Part shown: positions 10,950 to 23,450 of the stretch, piece after piece
Layout of the letters: the number at the start of each line of letters is the position of its first letter
Position numbering within the stretch: position 1 is the first letter of the stretch
Assembly: GCA_950106755.1 (NCBI GenBank)
Contig: OX467089.1
Span: 25,525,345 to 25,589,344, forward strand
DNA: 64,000 bases
Source of the DNA: Climacium dendroides
Taxonomy: Eukaryota; Streptophyta; Bryopsida; Hypnales; Climaciaceae
Direction: 5' to 3'
The notes under the pieces: model-generated
Database searches by the model: none
Told to the model about the DNA's origin: nothing
What the model saw: the letters and a program-made list of their open reading frames with translations, nothing else
Position numbers and translations under genes: made by a program

Positions 10950-13900
10950 GTAAGTAGTGAAAATGTGCTTGAGGTGTGCTTGAGATAAACCTCAAGCACA
11001 TGTGAAGCACACCTCGATCATTTTTAGTTTAATTTTAAATTATGAAAAAGGATATTTTTTGAAGATTTTTCTTCAATTCAAGGCAATGAAAATAGTAGAA
11101 ATGTACTCTAGGTGTGCTTGAGGTCTACTATATGCACTAAGCATTTAATTATTTTATTTTATTTTTTCATAAAAGATTTCAATTGAAGATTTTGTTTTTA
11201 ATCTAAGGTAATGTAAAAAGTAGAAATGTGCTTAAGGTGTCTTTAGGTTGACCTCAAGCACAAGCATTGTTTTACTTATTCAATCTATTTTTATTAAAAG
11301 TCTTAAAAAAATAAAAAAAATAAAAACATTATAATGCAATGAAAGTAGTAAAATTTATTCTAAGTGTGCTTGAGCTTAACTTTAAGCACACTTCAAGCAC
11401 TTAATGAATTAGTTAAATTTTGGAAGTAAAAAATTTCAATTGAAGATTTTATTTTTCATCCAAGGTAATGTAAAAAGTGGAAATGTGCATGAGATGTGCT
11501 TGAAGTTGATCTCAATCACACCTCAAGCATGTTTAGTAATATTTTAAATTATAAAAAAAAAATTATTATTTTTTAGACTTTTCTTCAATTCAAGGCAATG
11601 AAAATAGTGGAAATGTACTCTTGGTGTGCTTGAGATCTACTCAAAGCACACTCTGACCACTTTAGAGTTTTATTTCTCTTTTTTATAAAAGATTTCCATT
11701 GAAGATTTTATTTTTGATTGAAGGTAATGTAAGTAGTAGAAACGTGCTTGAGGTGTGCTTGACAAGCACACCTCAAGTACAATTTAAACAATTTTGCTTA
11801 TTTTTCCAATTTTACTTTATACAAAGGCAATGAAAATAGTGGAAATGTACTCCAAATGTGCCCCAATTTACTTTAAGCTCACATCAAGCACTTATGATTT
11901 AATTTGGTTTTCCTCATGAAATATTTTTGTAGTTTTAATAATCTCCTAATCCAAGTTGAAAGAATTGATAGATCATTTTGTAGAAAAGTAATAAAGGTTT
12001 GATCACTAGGGATTTTGTAATTTTTTATTATTCTTAACAATCTTTTATACTACAATTATTGGAATGACATACATAAAAATAAGAAATTCATATATCACAC
12101 ACAATTATATATCAACAATACAAGTTTTGTTTTATTTATAATTTTGTTTTATCAACTTATCATTCAGCTTATATAAGGTAGAACCCTCTCTTGTTTTGCG
12201 ACAATGATTGTATTTTATTTCCTATTAAGAATCAAAATGAGATTCCACTAGAAGAAAATCACAACTATTCATATGAAAAGGCAAATTAGTTAAATAATTG
12301 GCTATTGGCTATTGATCAATGACATTGTTATTGGTTATTTTTGAAAAACTTTTATTTTGAGAAATTTGATATTATTATATATTTGAATCTACAGAATTTT
12401 CTTATAAAATTTTTAATCACCTTGATCTAAACTTGATTTATCTAAATTTTATTTATAGGTAAAGCACAAGGAAGATTTCAAATTTGAAACTTCTATTTGT
12501 TATGTTTAGCTATTTGAAACATATTTATATTAAGATTTTGCATGTATCATTGAAAAAACAAACTTTCTTCCTCTTCATATTAATCTCCACATTATGGAAA
12601 AATAACAATTGTACAATATGCTTGAAGTGTGATTGAGTTACACCATAAGCAAACCTCAAGGAGAATTTGAGAGTTTAAATTTATATTTTCTTTTAAATTC
12701 TATAATAATAACAATTGTGAAAGTGGGCTAGAGGTGTGCTTAAGGACTACCACAAGCACCCCTGAAGCACACTTTTGGAATTATTAATTATTTTTCAAGT
12801 TTTATTGTAAATTCTTTTAAGAAAAATAAGAAACTAAAGTGTGCTTGTGGTGTGCATGAGGTCTACCTCAAGTACACCTCAAGTACACCTCAAGTACACC
12901 TCAAGCACACTTTGAGAATGATCTTATATTTGACTTTATTTTATTTTTAATACTTTTTTAAAAAAATTCGAAAAATAAAGTGTCCTTGAGGTAGACATGA
13001 ACTAGATCTCAAGCACACCTCAAGCACACTTTGAACTTTTTTTTTAATATTTGATTCTCATTTAAATTTTTTTTTCAAGTATCAGATAATTAAACTGTGG
13101 TTAAGGTGTCCTTGAGGTCTACCTAAAGACAACCTCAAGCACACTTTTCAAATTCATATTTATTTTTAAATGAGGTTTTTCTTAAAATTTAAGGAAAATA
13201 AAGTGTGCTTGAGGTGAGCTTAAAGTCTACCTCAAGCACACCTCAATCACACATCACGCATACTTTTGGAATTTTAATATATTATTCAAGTTTCATTCAA
13301 AAACCTATTTAAAAAAACCAGAAGACTAAAGTGTGCTTGAAGTGCACATGAGATAGACCTTAAGCACACCTCAAGCGAACTCTAAGAAATCTTTTATTCC
13401 TTATTTTTGCTTTTTTTAATATCTCTTTTCTAATTTCAAGAAAATAAAGTATGCTTAAGGTGTGATTGAGGTCTACCTCAAGCACACCTCAAGAACACCT
13501 TGTGATTTTATATATTTAACTTTTATTTTTTTGAATATGTTACTTTTAGATTTAGGATAATAAAAGGTGCTTGACTTGAGGTCTACCTCAAGCACACCTC
13601 AAGTACACTTTGAGAATTTTCAGTATTTGACTATAATAATTTTTAAATTTTTTTTAAGCTTTAGGAAAATAAAGTGTACTTGAGGTGTGCTTGAGGTAGA
13701 CCTCAAGCACATCTCAAGCACATTTTGAAATTTTTTCTATTTTTGACTTTTATTTATTTTTGACTTTTAGTTTTAATTTAAGGAAAATATAGTGTGTTTG
13801 AGGTGTGCTTGAGGTCTACCTCAAGCACACCTCAAGCACACTTTGTGATTTTTTCTATAGGTGATTTTGAAATTTTTCATTAAATTTACTTTTTGCAATA

Positions 13901-15660
13901 TAAACTGTGCTTGAGGTGTGCTTGAGGTCAAGTATTAAGAAATCTCAAAGTGTGCTTGAGGTGTGCTTGAGGTAGACCTCAAGCACACCTCAAGCACACA
14001 TCAAGCACACTTTGAGAATTCTCAATATTCGACTATGATTATTTTCAAATTTTATTTAAGCTTGAGGAAAATAAAGTGTACTTCAGGTCTGCTTCAGGTG
14101 TGCTTGAGATTGACCTCAAGCACATTGCAAGCACATTTTGACACATTTAATAATTTTGACTTTTACTTATTTTGACTTTTAGTTTTAATCTAAGGAAAAT
14201 ATAGTAAGCTTGAGGTGTGCTTGAGGTCTACATCAAGCACACCCCAAGCACACTTTGTGATTTTTTCTATAGGCGATTTTGAATTTTTTTCTTAAAATTC
14301 ACTTTTTGCAATATAAAGTGTGCTTGAGGTGTGCTTGAGGTCTACCTCAAGCACACCTCAAGTACACTTTGAGAATTTTCAGTATTTGTCTATGATTATT
14401 TCTAAATTTTTTTTAAGCTTTAGGAAAATGAAGTGTGCTTGAGGTGTACTTGAGGTAGACCTCAATCACACCTCAAGCGCACCTCAAGCACACTTTGAGA
14501 ATTTTCAGTATTTGACTTTGATTATTTTAAATTTTTTTTAAGCTGTAGGAAAATAAAATGTACTTGAGGTGTGCTTGAGGTAGACCTTAAGCACACCTCA
14601 AGCACATTTTGAGAATTTTTCCTATTTTTTGCTTTTACTTTTTTTGAATTTTAGTTTGAATTTTAGGAAAATATAGTGTGCTTGGGGTGTGCTTGAGGTC
14701 TACCTCAAGCACACTTTGTGATTTTTTCTATAGGTGATTTTGTATTTTTTTTTTAAATTTACTTTTTGCAATATAAAGTGTGCTTGAGGTGTGCTTGAGG
14801 TCTACCTCAAGCACACCTCAAGCACACTTTGAGAATTTTTGATACTTGATGTTCTTTTATTTTTAAATTTATGTGAAATTTTTTAGGATTCAAAGTGTGC
14901 TTGAGGTGTGCTTGAGGTTAACTCAAGCACACCTCAAGTACACTTTGAGAATTTTCAGTATTTGTCTATGATTATTTCTAAATTTTTTTTAAGCTTTAGG
15001 AAAATGAAGTGTGCTTGAGGTGTACTTGAGGTAGACCTCAATCACACCTCAAGCACACCTCAAGCGCACCTCAAGCACACTTTGAGAATTTTCAATATTT
15101 GAATATGATTATTTTCAAATGTTCTTTAAGTTTTAGGAAAATAAAGTGTGCTTGAGGTCTGCTTGAGGTTTGCGTGAGATTGACCTCAAGCACACCTCAA
15201 GCACATTTTGAGAATGTTTCTGTCTTTGACTACTATTTTTTTTTTTTAATTTCATTTTCATTTATGGGAATTATTGTGTGCGTGAGGTGTGTGTGAGGAG
15301 ACTTCACACACAATTCTAATACACTTTGAGAATATTTCTATAGATGACTTTAATTTTATTGAATTTTGTTTTTGAATTTTAGAAATATAGAGTGTGCTTG
15401 AGGTGTGGTTTAGACCTCAAGTACACTTTGAGAATTCTTTTATATTTGACTTTTATTTTTTTATATAGTTTTTAAAGAAAATTTAGGAGAATAAAGTGTG
15501 CTTGAGCTGTGGTTGAGGAGTACTTAAGGATTCCTCATGCTCACTTTGAGAGTTTTATTAATTTTTTTTAAATTTTAGGATAATGATATTTGTTAATGTG
15601 TGCTTGAGGTGTGTTTAGGTAGACCTCTAACAGATCTCAAGCAGACTTTGAGTATTTTTT
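10950..15660. repeat. Left array of palindromic ~110-130 bp satellite units
   Basis: Roughly thirty units recur from 10,970 to 15,640, densest and best conserved at 12,700-15,200. Each has a palindromic core, one or more GTGTGCTTGAGGT facing one or more ACCTCAAGCACAC around a CT or AG centre. A 60-90 bp AT-rich spacer separates cores. The left shoulder of a unit reads TAGGAAAATAAAGTGTG and the right shoulder CACACTTTGAGAATTTTC. Units at 10,950-11,900 are diverged and separated from the main block by about 700 bp. The array is the inverted counterpart of the one at 18,560-20,110. Confidence 0.92.
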
Positions 15661-15938
15661 AGTTTCCTTTTTAAATTGAATTTATTGTTTTTAAATTTTT
15701 TTTTTAAGTGTGAAGTTTTTGGCAACTATCTAATTGTGCTTAAACTGTGTTTGAGTGTTGCCTTGGTTTATTGCTAGTTCACCCTGAGGATTCAATAGTC
15801 TTATTTTTGAGATTTGAAGATTGTATTTTTTTATTTATTTTTTAAAGTTAAAGACAATGGCAATTGTGGAAAAGAGAGCATATGAAATGGGATCATAAAA
15901 TGTATATAGAATAAGTTGGTAGAGTAATGTCTCATTTT

Positions 15939-18301
15939 TTAGTACAAGTGTTGGCCGCTAAGAGTCAAGCTAATGTTTACTTGCTCGTCTTGCGGATTGT
16001 ATTCACTTTGCCTTACAGATACCGGAACCTCATTGTGACTGTTGTAACCTTGAGAGCCTAATACACGCCATAATGTATCCATGCCAGGATCAACTTGATC
16101 AATGTTTGCAAAACTACTAGAATCACCTTTTGTATATACACTTCCTACAATGTCTTGTCTTCTACTAGGAAGATCTGCTCTTCTTTCCACATGAGTCCCT
16201 GCATTCAAAGTATTGGAGCCAATTCAAAATAAATTGAAGGTGATTTGTGCACAAAACAAGCCTAAGACATAGTATTTGAAAAAATAATAATCGGATAAGG
16301 TGTTTGAATAAGATTTGTCTCACCTTGAAAAACCATTGAATTGCTATTTAGCCCACTTGGGCCACCATTGCTCCTGGCCGGAACACCCCATTCTCGGGGC
16401 TTAAAACTGCCAACATAGCCATTAACTCCTTGAAAGATTTGTCTATCATCCCGAAACTGTTGCCTCCCTGTGCCTTGTTGCCAATCATTTACAGTAGGAA
16501 CATTATCTTCCTCAATGTTGTCCTCACCAAGGTCAATAATGTGTTTTTCAATCCTGTAGCCCCCACCAAAGTATCCTTGCTCCTGTGCTTCCCTTTCATC
16601 TTCTCCAAATTGTGTGCTCCGTACAATATTGTCTTCGTCGAACTCGTCTCTTTGCCCGTCAGGTAGGTTTTCAAACTCATCAGAGTCGTTCTCTGCAAAG
16701 CTTGGTTGTCTTTCGGCCACCTGTCTAGCTTCGGCCACCTGTCTAGCAGTCTCCATGCGGTCCCTTTCTAGAATTGCCGTTGCTTCTTCAGTTGCCTTAA
16801 TTTCTACAGCTCGGTTGACTTCATTCCGAGCTATTTTCTGAGCCTTCACCAGTTTCTCTTGTGCCCTCCGCTCCAACAGTTTCTCTAACTCCTCCTCTTG
16901 CCTAATTCGCATAAATTCTTGTGCAATTGGATTGGTGACTTGCGAATCTGGAGTGGTCATAAGAATTAACAGATTTTGCTCGGCAAGTAGCTCATTCTTC
17001 CGAAGAGCAGCATCAGCTAAAATTTTCGTAGTTGCTTCTTGAACATGTTGGGCTCTCCTCTCAACTTTTTCATTTTTTTGAATCAACTTTGCGGCCTTTG
17101 TTCCTAATGGCCGATCTCTTAAAATGGCATTTGGTTCTTCAAAAGCCGAACAAGAATCAGGAGTACCTCTGTGAGACTCTCGATCAGAAGGCACGGCCTT
17201 TCTTTTAGAAGAGCTAGTATCCTTCATGGTACTCCAACCGTCCGCCCAACAGGGAAAATCACACACCAAAATCCAACAATGTTCAAAACTGAAGTCTAAA
17301 TTTTTTGGGTGTTTTGATCTATACAATTCCTTTGCTAAGAGTACAATTTCAGCAGGACTTGTACCAGTAGGCTTTAACCTTTTAATTGCTATGTGTGCAG
17401 CAATGAACTTCCCAACATCGTGTTTGATCTGACCCCACTTAGTTTCTAAAGAACGTAGTGGTCTCTCACCATTAGGCGCATTTGCATTAAAATGATCACA
17501 AATGCATTGCCAAAATGCATCGTTTCTCTATTGATTACTTATAATCGAATACTGGCTCACTGTAAGCACACTCCGAGTAAGTTGCCGCTCCTCTTCTACC
17601 CCGAAATGTTTCCCTTTTGCTGCAGGAGATCCACCACTTCTCCCTCCACCTCCACTTCCTCCACGCTTTGACCTTGTTCCAGATCCTCGCCCTCGTCCAT
17701 GAATCCCCGGCACTTCAACACTTACAGACTGAAAACTTGAATTTTCAGGTCTTGAATTGTAGTGCTCACCTTCGGAATAAGGTGAACCCTCTCTGACATC
17801 ATCTCTGTAGCTACTTTGTAAATTTAGAGAGTTGTCACCACTACGGCCTTGGGCAAGATGATTGAGCCCAATGCCACTCCGTCCTCTGTTGTCACCACGC
17901 CCAGGGCCATGCCGTCCTCTGTTGTCACCACGCCCAGGGCCGTGCCGTCCTCTGTTGTCACCACGTGCAGGGCCGTGCCGCCCTCCATTGTCACTGCATT
18001 GCACTCTGAATCCTTGGCCTCCTTTGTCACGTTGACGATCTTCTAATCCCCGCTCACTTGTGTCAATACATGGTCCTCCTCCAACATGCCCATGCCTTAC
18101 TTCTACAGGCCTACCTTGTGCCTCCGAGGTCTCCCTCTCTCTAAACCCTAATCCCGATACATCATTGTTGCCGAAAACTGGCAATATGAACCCAAATTGA
18201 TCACAATTCTCATCATCACGGTTTACACTCCCACACTGTACCATTCCATCCACAAGCCAACAAAAGCAAGGAGCGATCACACACAACAAAAATGTATTCA
18301 A
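15939..18301 (-). pseudogene. SANT/MYB-like protein of PIF/Harbinger partner type, interrupted by one TAG
   Basis: Two exons are visible: 16324-18301 and 15939-16198, joined G|GG in phase across an intron with GTGAG donor and TGCAG acceptor. An alternative start is the ATG at 18244. The N-terminal third is rich in Gly/Arg with tandem RGDNRGRHGP repeats. Next comes EEERQLTRSVLTVSQ, an in-frame TAG (17528-17530), then RNDAFWQCICDHFN, RPLRSLETKWGQIKHDVGKF and KHPKNLDFSFEHCWILV. This is the SANT/trihelix-like domain seen in Harbinger-associated plant proteins. RPLGTKAAK and a Lys/Glu-rich coiled-coil region (NAM-associated C-terminal type) follow. Reading frame is continuous on both sides of the TAG, where relatives have Gln (CAG to TAG would be one transition). 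Such proteins bind element ends and help transposase enter the nucleus. The gene sits between oppositely oriented satellite arrays. Confidence 0.75.
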
Positions 18302-18559
18302 GAAGAAAAAATGTACTCATACGAAAACTACACCGAAGCGAGCAAAGAAGACCTAAACGACAAACAAAACATACTACAAGTACTTGGCATGTCAAAGTAT
18401 TTACAACTATAAAAAGAACTTAAACGAAATCCACCCCCCCCTCCAAAAAAAAAAAAATTCAAAATACCCTAACCATCCAAAAAAAATATATCAATAGAAA
18501 ACTAAACAATGTTCAAATTTGAAAAATGAATTATGAAACTTAAATTTCAAAACAAAACA

Positions 18560-20110
18560 AAAATGTGATTAGAAAGTGCTTGAGATACATTTGAACCACA
18601 ATTGAAGTACACTTATAAAATTGCAATTGTCTTCAAACTCCAATTTTTCTAGGAAAAATTCAAGATTTTTATTTCGAAGAAAAACTAACAAATGCTCAAA
18701 GTGTGCTTTAGGTGTGCTTGATGTACACCTCAAGCACACTTTATTTTTGTAAATTTTTTTAAAAAGTAAAAATAAATAAAAGTCAAATTTAAGTAAATTC
18801 TTCAAGTGTGCTTGAGGTGTACTTGAGGTCGACCTCAAGCATACCTCAAGCACACTTGATTTTCCAATAAATTTATAAAAAAAACAAAATATTTAAAGTC
18901 AAATTTCAAAAAATCCTCAAATTGTGCTTCAGGTGTGCTTGAGGTAGATCCAAACCAAACCTCAAGCACACTTTATTTTCCTACGATTCCAAGAATATTT
19001 TTTTTTTAAAAGAAAAAGAAAAAGAAAAAGAAAAAACAACTCAAAGTATGCTTGAGGTCTACCTCAAGCACACCTCAAGCACACTATATTTTTGTAAAAT
19101 TTATTAAAAATTAAAAATAAATAAAAGTCAAATTTAAGTAAATTCTTAAAGTGTGCTTGAGGTAGACCTCAAGCACACCTCAAGCACACTTTATTTTCCA
19201 AAAAATCTTAAAAGAAATCAAAGATTTTAAAGCCAAATTTAAAGAAATTCTCAAATTGTGCTTGAGGTGTGCTTGAGGTAGACCTCAAGTTCACCTCAAG
19301 CACATTATATTCTTTTAAAAAAATTTAAAAATTAAAAATAAATAAAATTCAAATTTAAGTAAATTCTTAAAGTGTGCTTGAGGTGTGCTTGAGGTCTACC
19401 TCAAGTACACTTGATTTTCCTAATATTCCAAGAGTAAAATTTTAAAAAAAAATAAAAAAATCTCAAAGTGTACTCGAAGTGTGCTTGAGGTCTACCTCAA
19501 GCACACCTCAAGCGCACTATATTTTTGTAAATTTTTTTTTAAATTTAAAATAAATAAAAGTTAAATTTAAGTAAATTCTTAAAGTGTGCTTGAGGTGTGC
19601 TTGAGGTAGACCTCATGCATACCTCAAGCACACTTTATTTTCCATTAAATTTTTAAAAAATCAATGATTTTAAAGTCAAATTTAAAAAAATTCTTAAAGT
19701 GTGCTTGAGGTGTGCTTGAGGTAGACCTCAAGCACACCTCAAGCACACTTTATTTTTCTTTGATTCCAAGAAAAATTCAATAAAGAAAATTGAAAAAAAT
19801 AAAAAAATAAAAAAATAGTGCTTGAGGTGTGCTAGAAGGTCTACCTCAAGCACACCTAAAGCACACTATGTTTTCGTAAAATTCAAATAAAATTAATAAC
19901 AAATAAAAGTCAAATTTAAAGAAATTTTCAACGTGTGCTTGAGGTAGACCTCAAGCACACGTCAAGCGCACCTTAAGCGTACTTTATTTTTATAAAATTT
20001 TAAAAAATTACAAAAATATTCAATGTCAATTATTTAAAAGTTTCTTCAAAGTTTGCTTGAGGTGTATTTGAGGTCTACCTGAAGCACATGTGAAGTTCAC
20101 CGTATTTTCC
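18560..20110. repeat. Right array of palindromic satellite units, inverted relative to the left array
   Basis: About fourteen units with a period near 110-125 bp. The cores are the same palindrome as in the left array. The shoulders are reversed: AAATTCTCAAAGTGTG on the left and CACACTTTATTTTCC on the right, the reverse complements of the left-array shoulders. Spacers likewise read AAATAAAAGTCAAATTT here against ACTTTTATTT there. The last unit carries AGCACATGTGAAG, also found in the outermost left unit at about 10,997. Confidence 0.92.
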
Positions 20111-20648
20111 TAAAGTTTAAAAATGGTAGTTTTTGAGCATTTTTTAATGAAAATATAGTCAAGGAGCTTTAGAGGTTAATTTGACACATTTCATTATTCA
20201 TATTTATTGAGAGTAGTTAAATCCATCTCTTATTTTTCTTTGGTACTTTTTATTGTTAACGTATTTCTTGGACACATTCATTTACTTTATTTTAATATAA
20301 TTTTTTATATTAATATTTGGCTAGAATAGTTAATTCATTTTTTTTCTTTATTAAATCATCTTTTTTACTTTACATAGTTGATTTCTTTTTGGACTTTTAC
20401 TTTGACATAATATTTTACTTTAATTCAACAGACTCTTTTATTTTTTGACATTGATTTAAAGCCTATATAAAGAAAAGAGTGTAATAGTTTTGTTATTCAT
20501 ATTCATTCTGCATAACTTCTGAAGTTTTATTTTCTCAAGAATTGATATGTGAAAGAAAGTTCATATTCTAATTTCCTTTATTTCACTTCTATAGTTTATT
20601 TGCCTATACACTTTATTTTATTTTTATAATTTCCTATTTTTTGTTGTA
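20111..20648. other. AT-rich spacer upstream of the decayed oxygenase-like gene
   Basis: Positions 20,115-20,180 (TTTTTAATGA, ATAGTCAAGGAGC, TTTAGAGGTTAA) match 23,451-23,509 (TTTTTAATGA, CATAGTCAAAGAAC, TTTAGGGGTTAA), so a related repeat end lies on each side of the gene at 20.6-22.2 kb. TATATAAAG at about 20,464 is a TATA-like sequence some 180 bp before the ATG. Confidence 0.45.
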
Positions 20649-22230
20649 ATGGGGGATCTAATTCCAAAGAAATCTGTGTCAGAGGTCAAAAGTGTAAGAT
20701 ATTTAGAGGATAGAAATATTTTGGAGCTTGACTATGGAGAAGAAAAAGCAAAGGGTTGTATGTTTCGCAATCATAGACGAAGACAGTCATGGTCAAAGTT
20801 GTTTGTAGTACCATGTGCTTACACTTTAAAAATTGATTATTTTAAGGATATTTTTGACTTAAAGCCTACAAAACATGTGGCTCCTAGCCCACATAAAAAC
20901 TATTATAGGACTCATTGTCACAAAATATGTGAATCTTGTTTGAAAGCATTTTCCAACATTCAGATAGCTTGTACAAAATGTGTGGTCCCAAAAGAGTTTG
21001 AAGTGGAGCAATATTGCAGGAGGGAAATGAACCTGTGCATTTGTGGTGTAGTTCCCATCAAAGATTTAGAAGAATTTCATGTCATTGTTGATAAATCTTC
21101 AGAGTATATTATAAACGAAAAACATAGTAAGCAATATATCATAAAATGTAAAATAGAAGATAATGAGGTTGCAAGTGCAATATTGCAAAGCTTTGGAATC
21201 AACACCAAGATTGATATTCATATATGTTTAAGTACATTATCAACAAAATGCAAAGTTTTTGATAGCAGTATACAAAAGAGAAAAAAAAAAAAAAAAAAAA
21301 AAAATCAAAATGAATTAGAAGATCCTTTTTGGATTCATTCTAACTATGTTGATACTTGGGAAGAGAATTATTCACAAGAAAAGATAATAAGTACCACAGA
21401 AGAACCTTTATTGGTTCTAGATGGAAGATTGATTATGGAGAATAAAATATTTCATCACAGCCATTTAAGTAATGACTATATTTTGTTTTTTTATATGCCT
21501 AGGTTATTAAAAAGTCCAATTTATAGAAGTATTGGTGTTAGTAAACACCTATTATGAAAACTGTCCTTACAGAGGAAAAACTGGCAAAGATGAAAAAAGA
21601 GGGAACTATACTTCAATTAGTCATGGATATGGTTCTCATGGTGGACCTCATGTTCGTGGTAATGTGATTCAATATCATATGACAAATGAATCACATTCAA
21701 AAGAATATTCATGGAAGGCCCAAGGTGATTTGATAGCAAGTAACATATGGAAGCATATAGATAAATTTGGAGATTCCATCAAGCAATTCTTTTCAAATCA
21801 ATTTGTGGAGTTGAAATGCATTGCTATTGGAGAAGACAACTATCCAACCAATGTACATTCTATGCACATATCGAAGAATTCTATGATTAAACCATATCTT
21901 GATGCAAATGACAAAGAAGCATCTATCATAACATGGTTTCACCAGGGTGATATAAAATGAGGGGATTTTGTTGTTCACCAATTGTGGTACAAGCTTTCAA
22001 CATCAAATGGTTCAGGATTGTTTATCAAATCTGAAAATTTAGTCCATGGAACCTTGAAGTTCAATGTCTCTGGAGTACAATTGCACTCAAATTTCAAATT
22101 AGGTGTAGCGTTGGTCAATAAGAAAGGAATATGCACTAGATTAGTCAATCAGAAAATAGAAGGCCAACCATTGACATTTTCCAAAGATTATTGGTCTTCT
22201 ATAACTTCAGAATACGATGCAAATTTCTAA
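20649..22230 (+). pseudogene. Decayed gene; C-terminal part resembles a 2OG/Fe(II) oxygenase (double-stranded beta-helix)
   Basis: Three open segments (20649-21557, 21532-21960, 21982-22230) form one gene broken by a one-base frameshift near 21,530-21,557 and an in-frame TGA at 21958-21960. The N-terminal part has clustered Cys/His (HCHKICESC, ACTKC, CICG), a possible zinc-binding region, and a lysine stretch encoded by about 24 A's at 21,281-21,304. The C-terminal part reads SISHGYGSHGGPHVRGNV, then IKPYLDAND, ASIITWFHQGD, GDFVVHQLW, and SGLFIKSENLVHGTLKF with a basic FKLGVALVNKK strand. The spacing of xxD, VHGT and the following strand fits the HxD...H...K/R pattern of 2OG/Fe(II) dioxygenases of the nucleic-acid-modifying kind. 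The expected iron-binding His before D is Tyr (TAT). Family assignment is inference; decay is seen directly. Confidence 0.4.
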
Positions 22231-22591
22231 ATAATTTGTAAGTGCATTTGATATTATTTATATAAATTTGTATTTACAACTTGTAATTGAATTATTTATT
22301 TATGTGTGTCTACATAATCAATTTGTATTTTTGTGTACATTATTTATTGTATTTCGTCTACATTATAAACTTTCATTGGTTCCAATATTGAGAATGATCT
22401 CAAAGTTATGGAACATTTAATTTGAGATGCAATCACAACATTGTAATATTTCTTTTTAAGAATTCGTTTTTAAAGAATTCATTGTAATCAATATTTACAT
22501 TTTTGTAGTCAAAAAGTTATGAAGGAAAACTTTCATATTTAGAAAAGTCTCACCATTGGAAGTAGTGTGTTCAAATTCCATCTTAGAGCCA

Positions 22592-23110
22592 TTAACCTAA
22601 AGGACCAAACTGTTGTTTTGGGTATTATAATTTTTTTGGGCACGTACCTATGAGTGGAGATTTGGTTTATTTTGGCCCAAATACTAATCAAAGGTGTAGA
22701 CAAGGAGTATCTTTCAGTGTGTCTAATTTCAAAACATTTGGAAATACAAGTCAAAAGTTATTAAGCAATATATTGTTTGCATGTCAACTAGGGCAGTTCT
22801 AAGAAAATCACTTTTTTCAAAAGTTAAAATTTGAAATTGGTTCATTATATTTATGTATGTATATAAAGCTTTGAATCATTCCATTTCAATAAGTGAGTCA
22901 AAAGTTATGAGGGTTTTTAGTTTGCTGTCAGTTTTGGACTTTCTACTCTAAAACTAACTTCGAAGTCCTATATTTAATTCAATTTTCAATATTTACTCTA
23001 AAATGTGCTTGAGAATGTAGATTGTTTATTTCAACATTTCAACCATTGGAATTGGTGTTTTTCAATTTTATAAATAAATTATTAATAATTCGTATTTTGC
23101 ATCATTTCCT
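22592..23110 (-). repeat. Dispersed repeat family A, inverted copy
   Basis: It starts TTAACCTAAAGGACCAAA at 22592. It continues through GAAGTCCTATATTTAATTC, AATTTTCAATATTTAC and AACCATTGGAATTGGTG, which are the reverse complement of text at 31,430-32,157 and 38,570-39,110. There is no coding capacity. Confidence 0.7.
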
Positions 23111-23450
23111 ACTTCATTCTACTTACTCATTTTTTCTATATGTTAAACAATTCCAAATGATTTGAAAATTTTTAAGCATGTAGAGAACTTGTTATAATCA
23201 AAGAAAGTCAAAAGTTACAATCATTTTATATTATTTTTCATGCAAATTTGACCTACAGAACTTTAGCTGCCCAGAATTTAAGCAAGGTCAAAAAATGGCA
23301 CTTTTACAGGTTTCAACACTTTGATCTTGCAATCCGCACGATGGATTCTTTTGAAAAAAATTTCATGTCTTTTTAAACTACTATACTACAAGATCCTACG
23401 ATTAAATGCATTCAAAAATGTTTTTTTCCAAAATTTTCATATTTGTACTA

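Noticed and set aside
13963..14175. Repetitive open frames in the satellite (LKHTSSTHQAHF-like peptides), also at 18569-18853
   Set aside because: They simply translate the CAAGCACACC repeat and end at spacer stops; no conserved protein.
12700..15660. CRISPR-like regular spacing of repeats
   Set aside because: Eukaryotic context, palindromic cores with variable module number, spacers that are similar AT-rich sequence rather than unique, and no cas genes.
17824..18046. Repeat peptides in other frames over the SANT/MYB gene (TEDGTALGVV and SSVVTTPRAMP types)
   Set aside because: Shadow translations of the RGDNRGRHGP tandem repeat.
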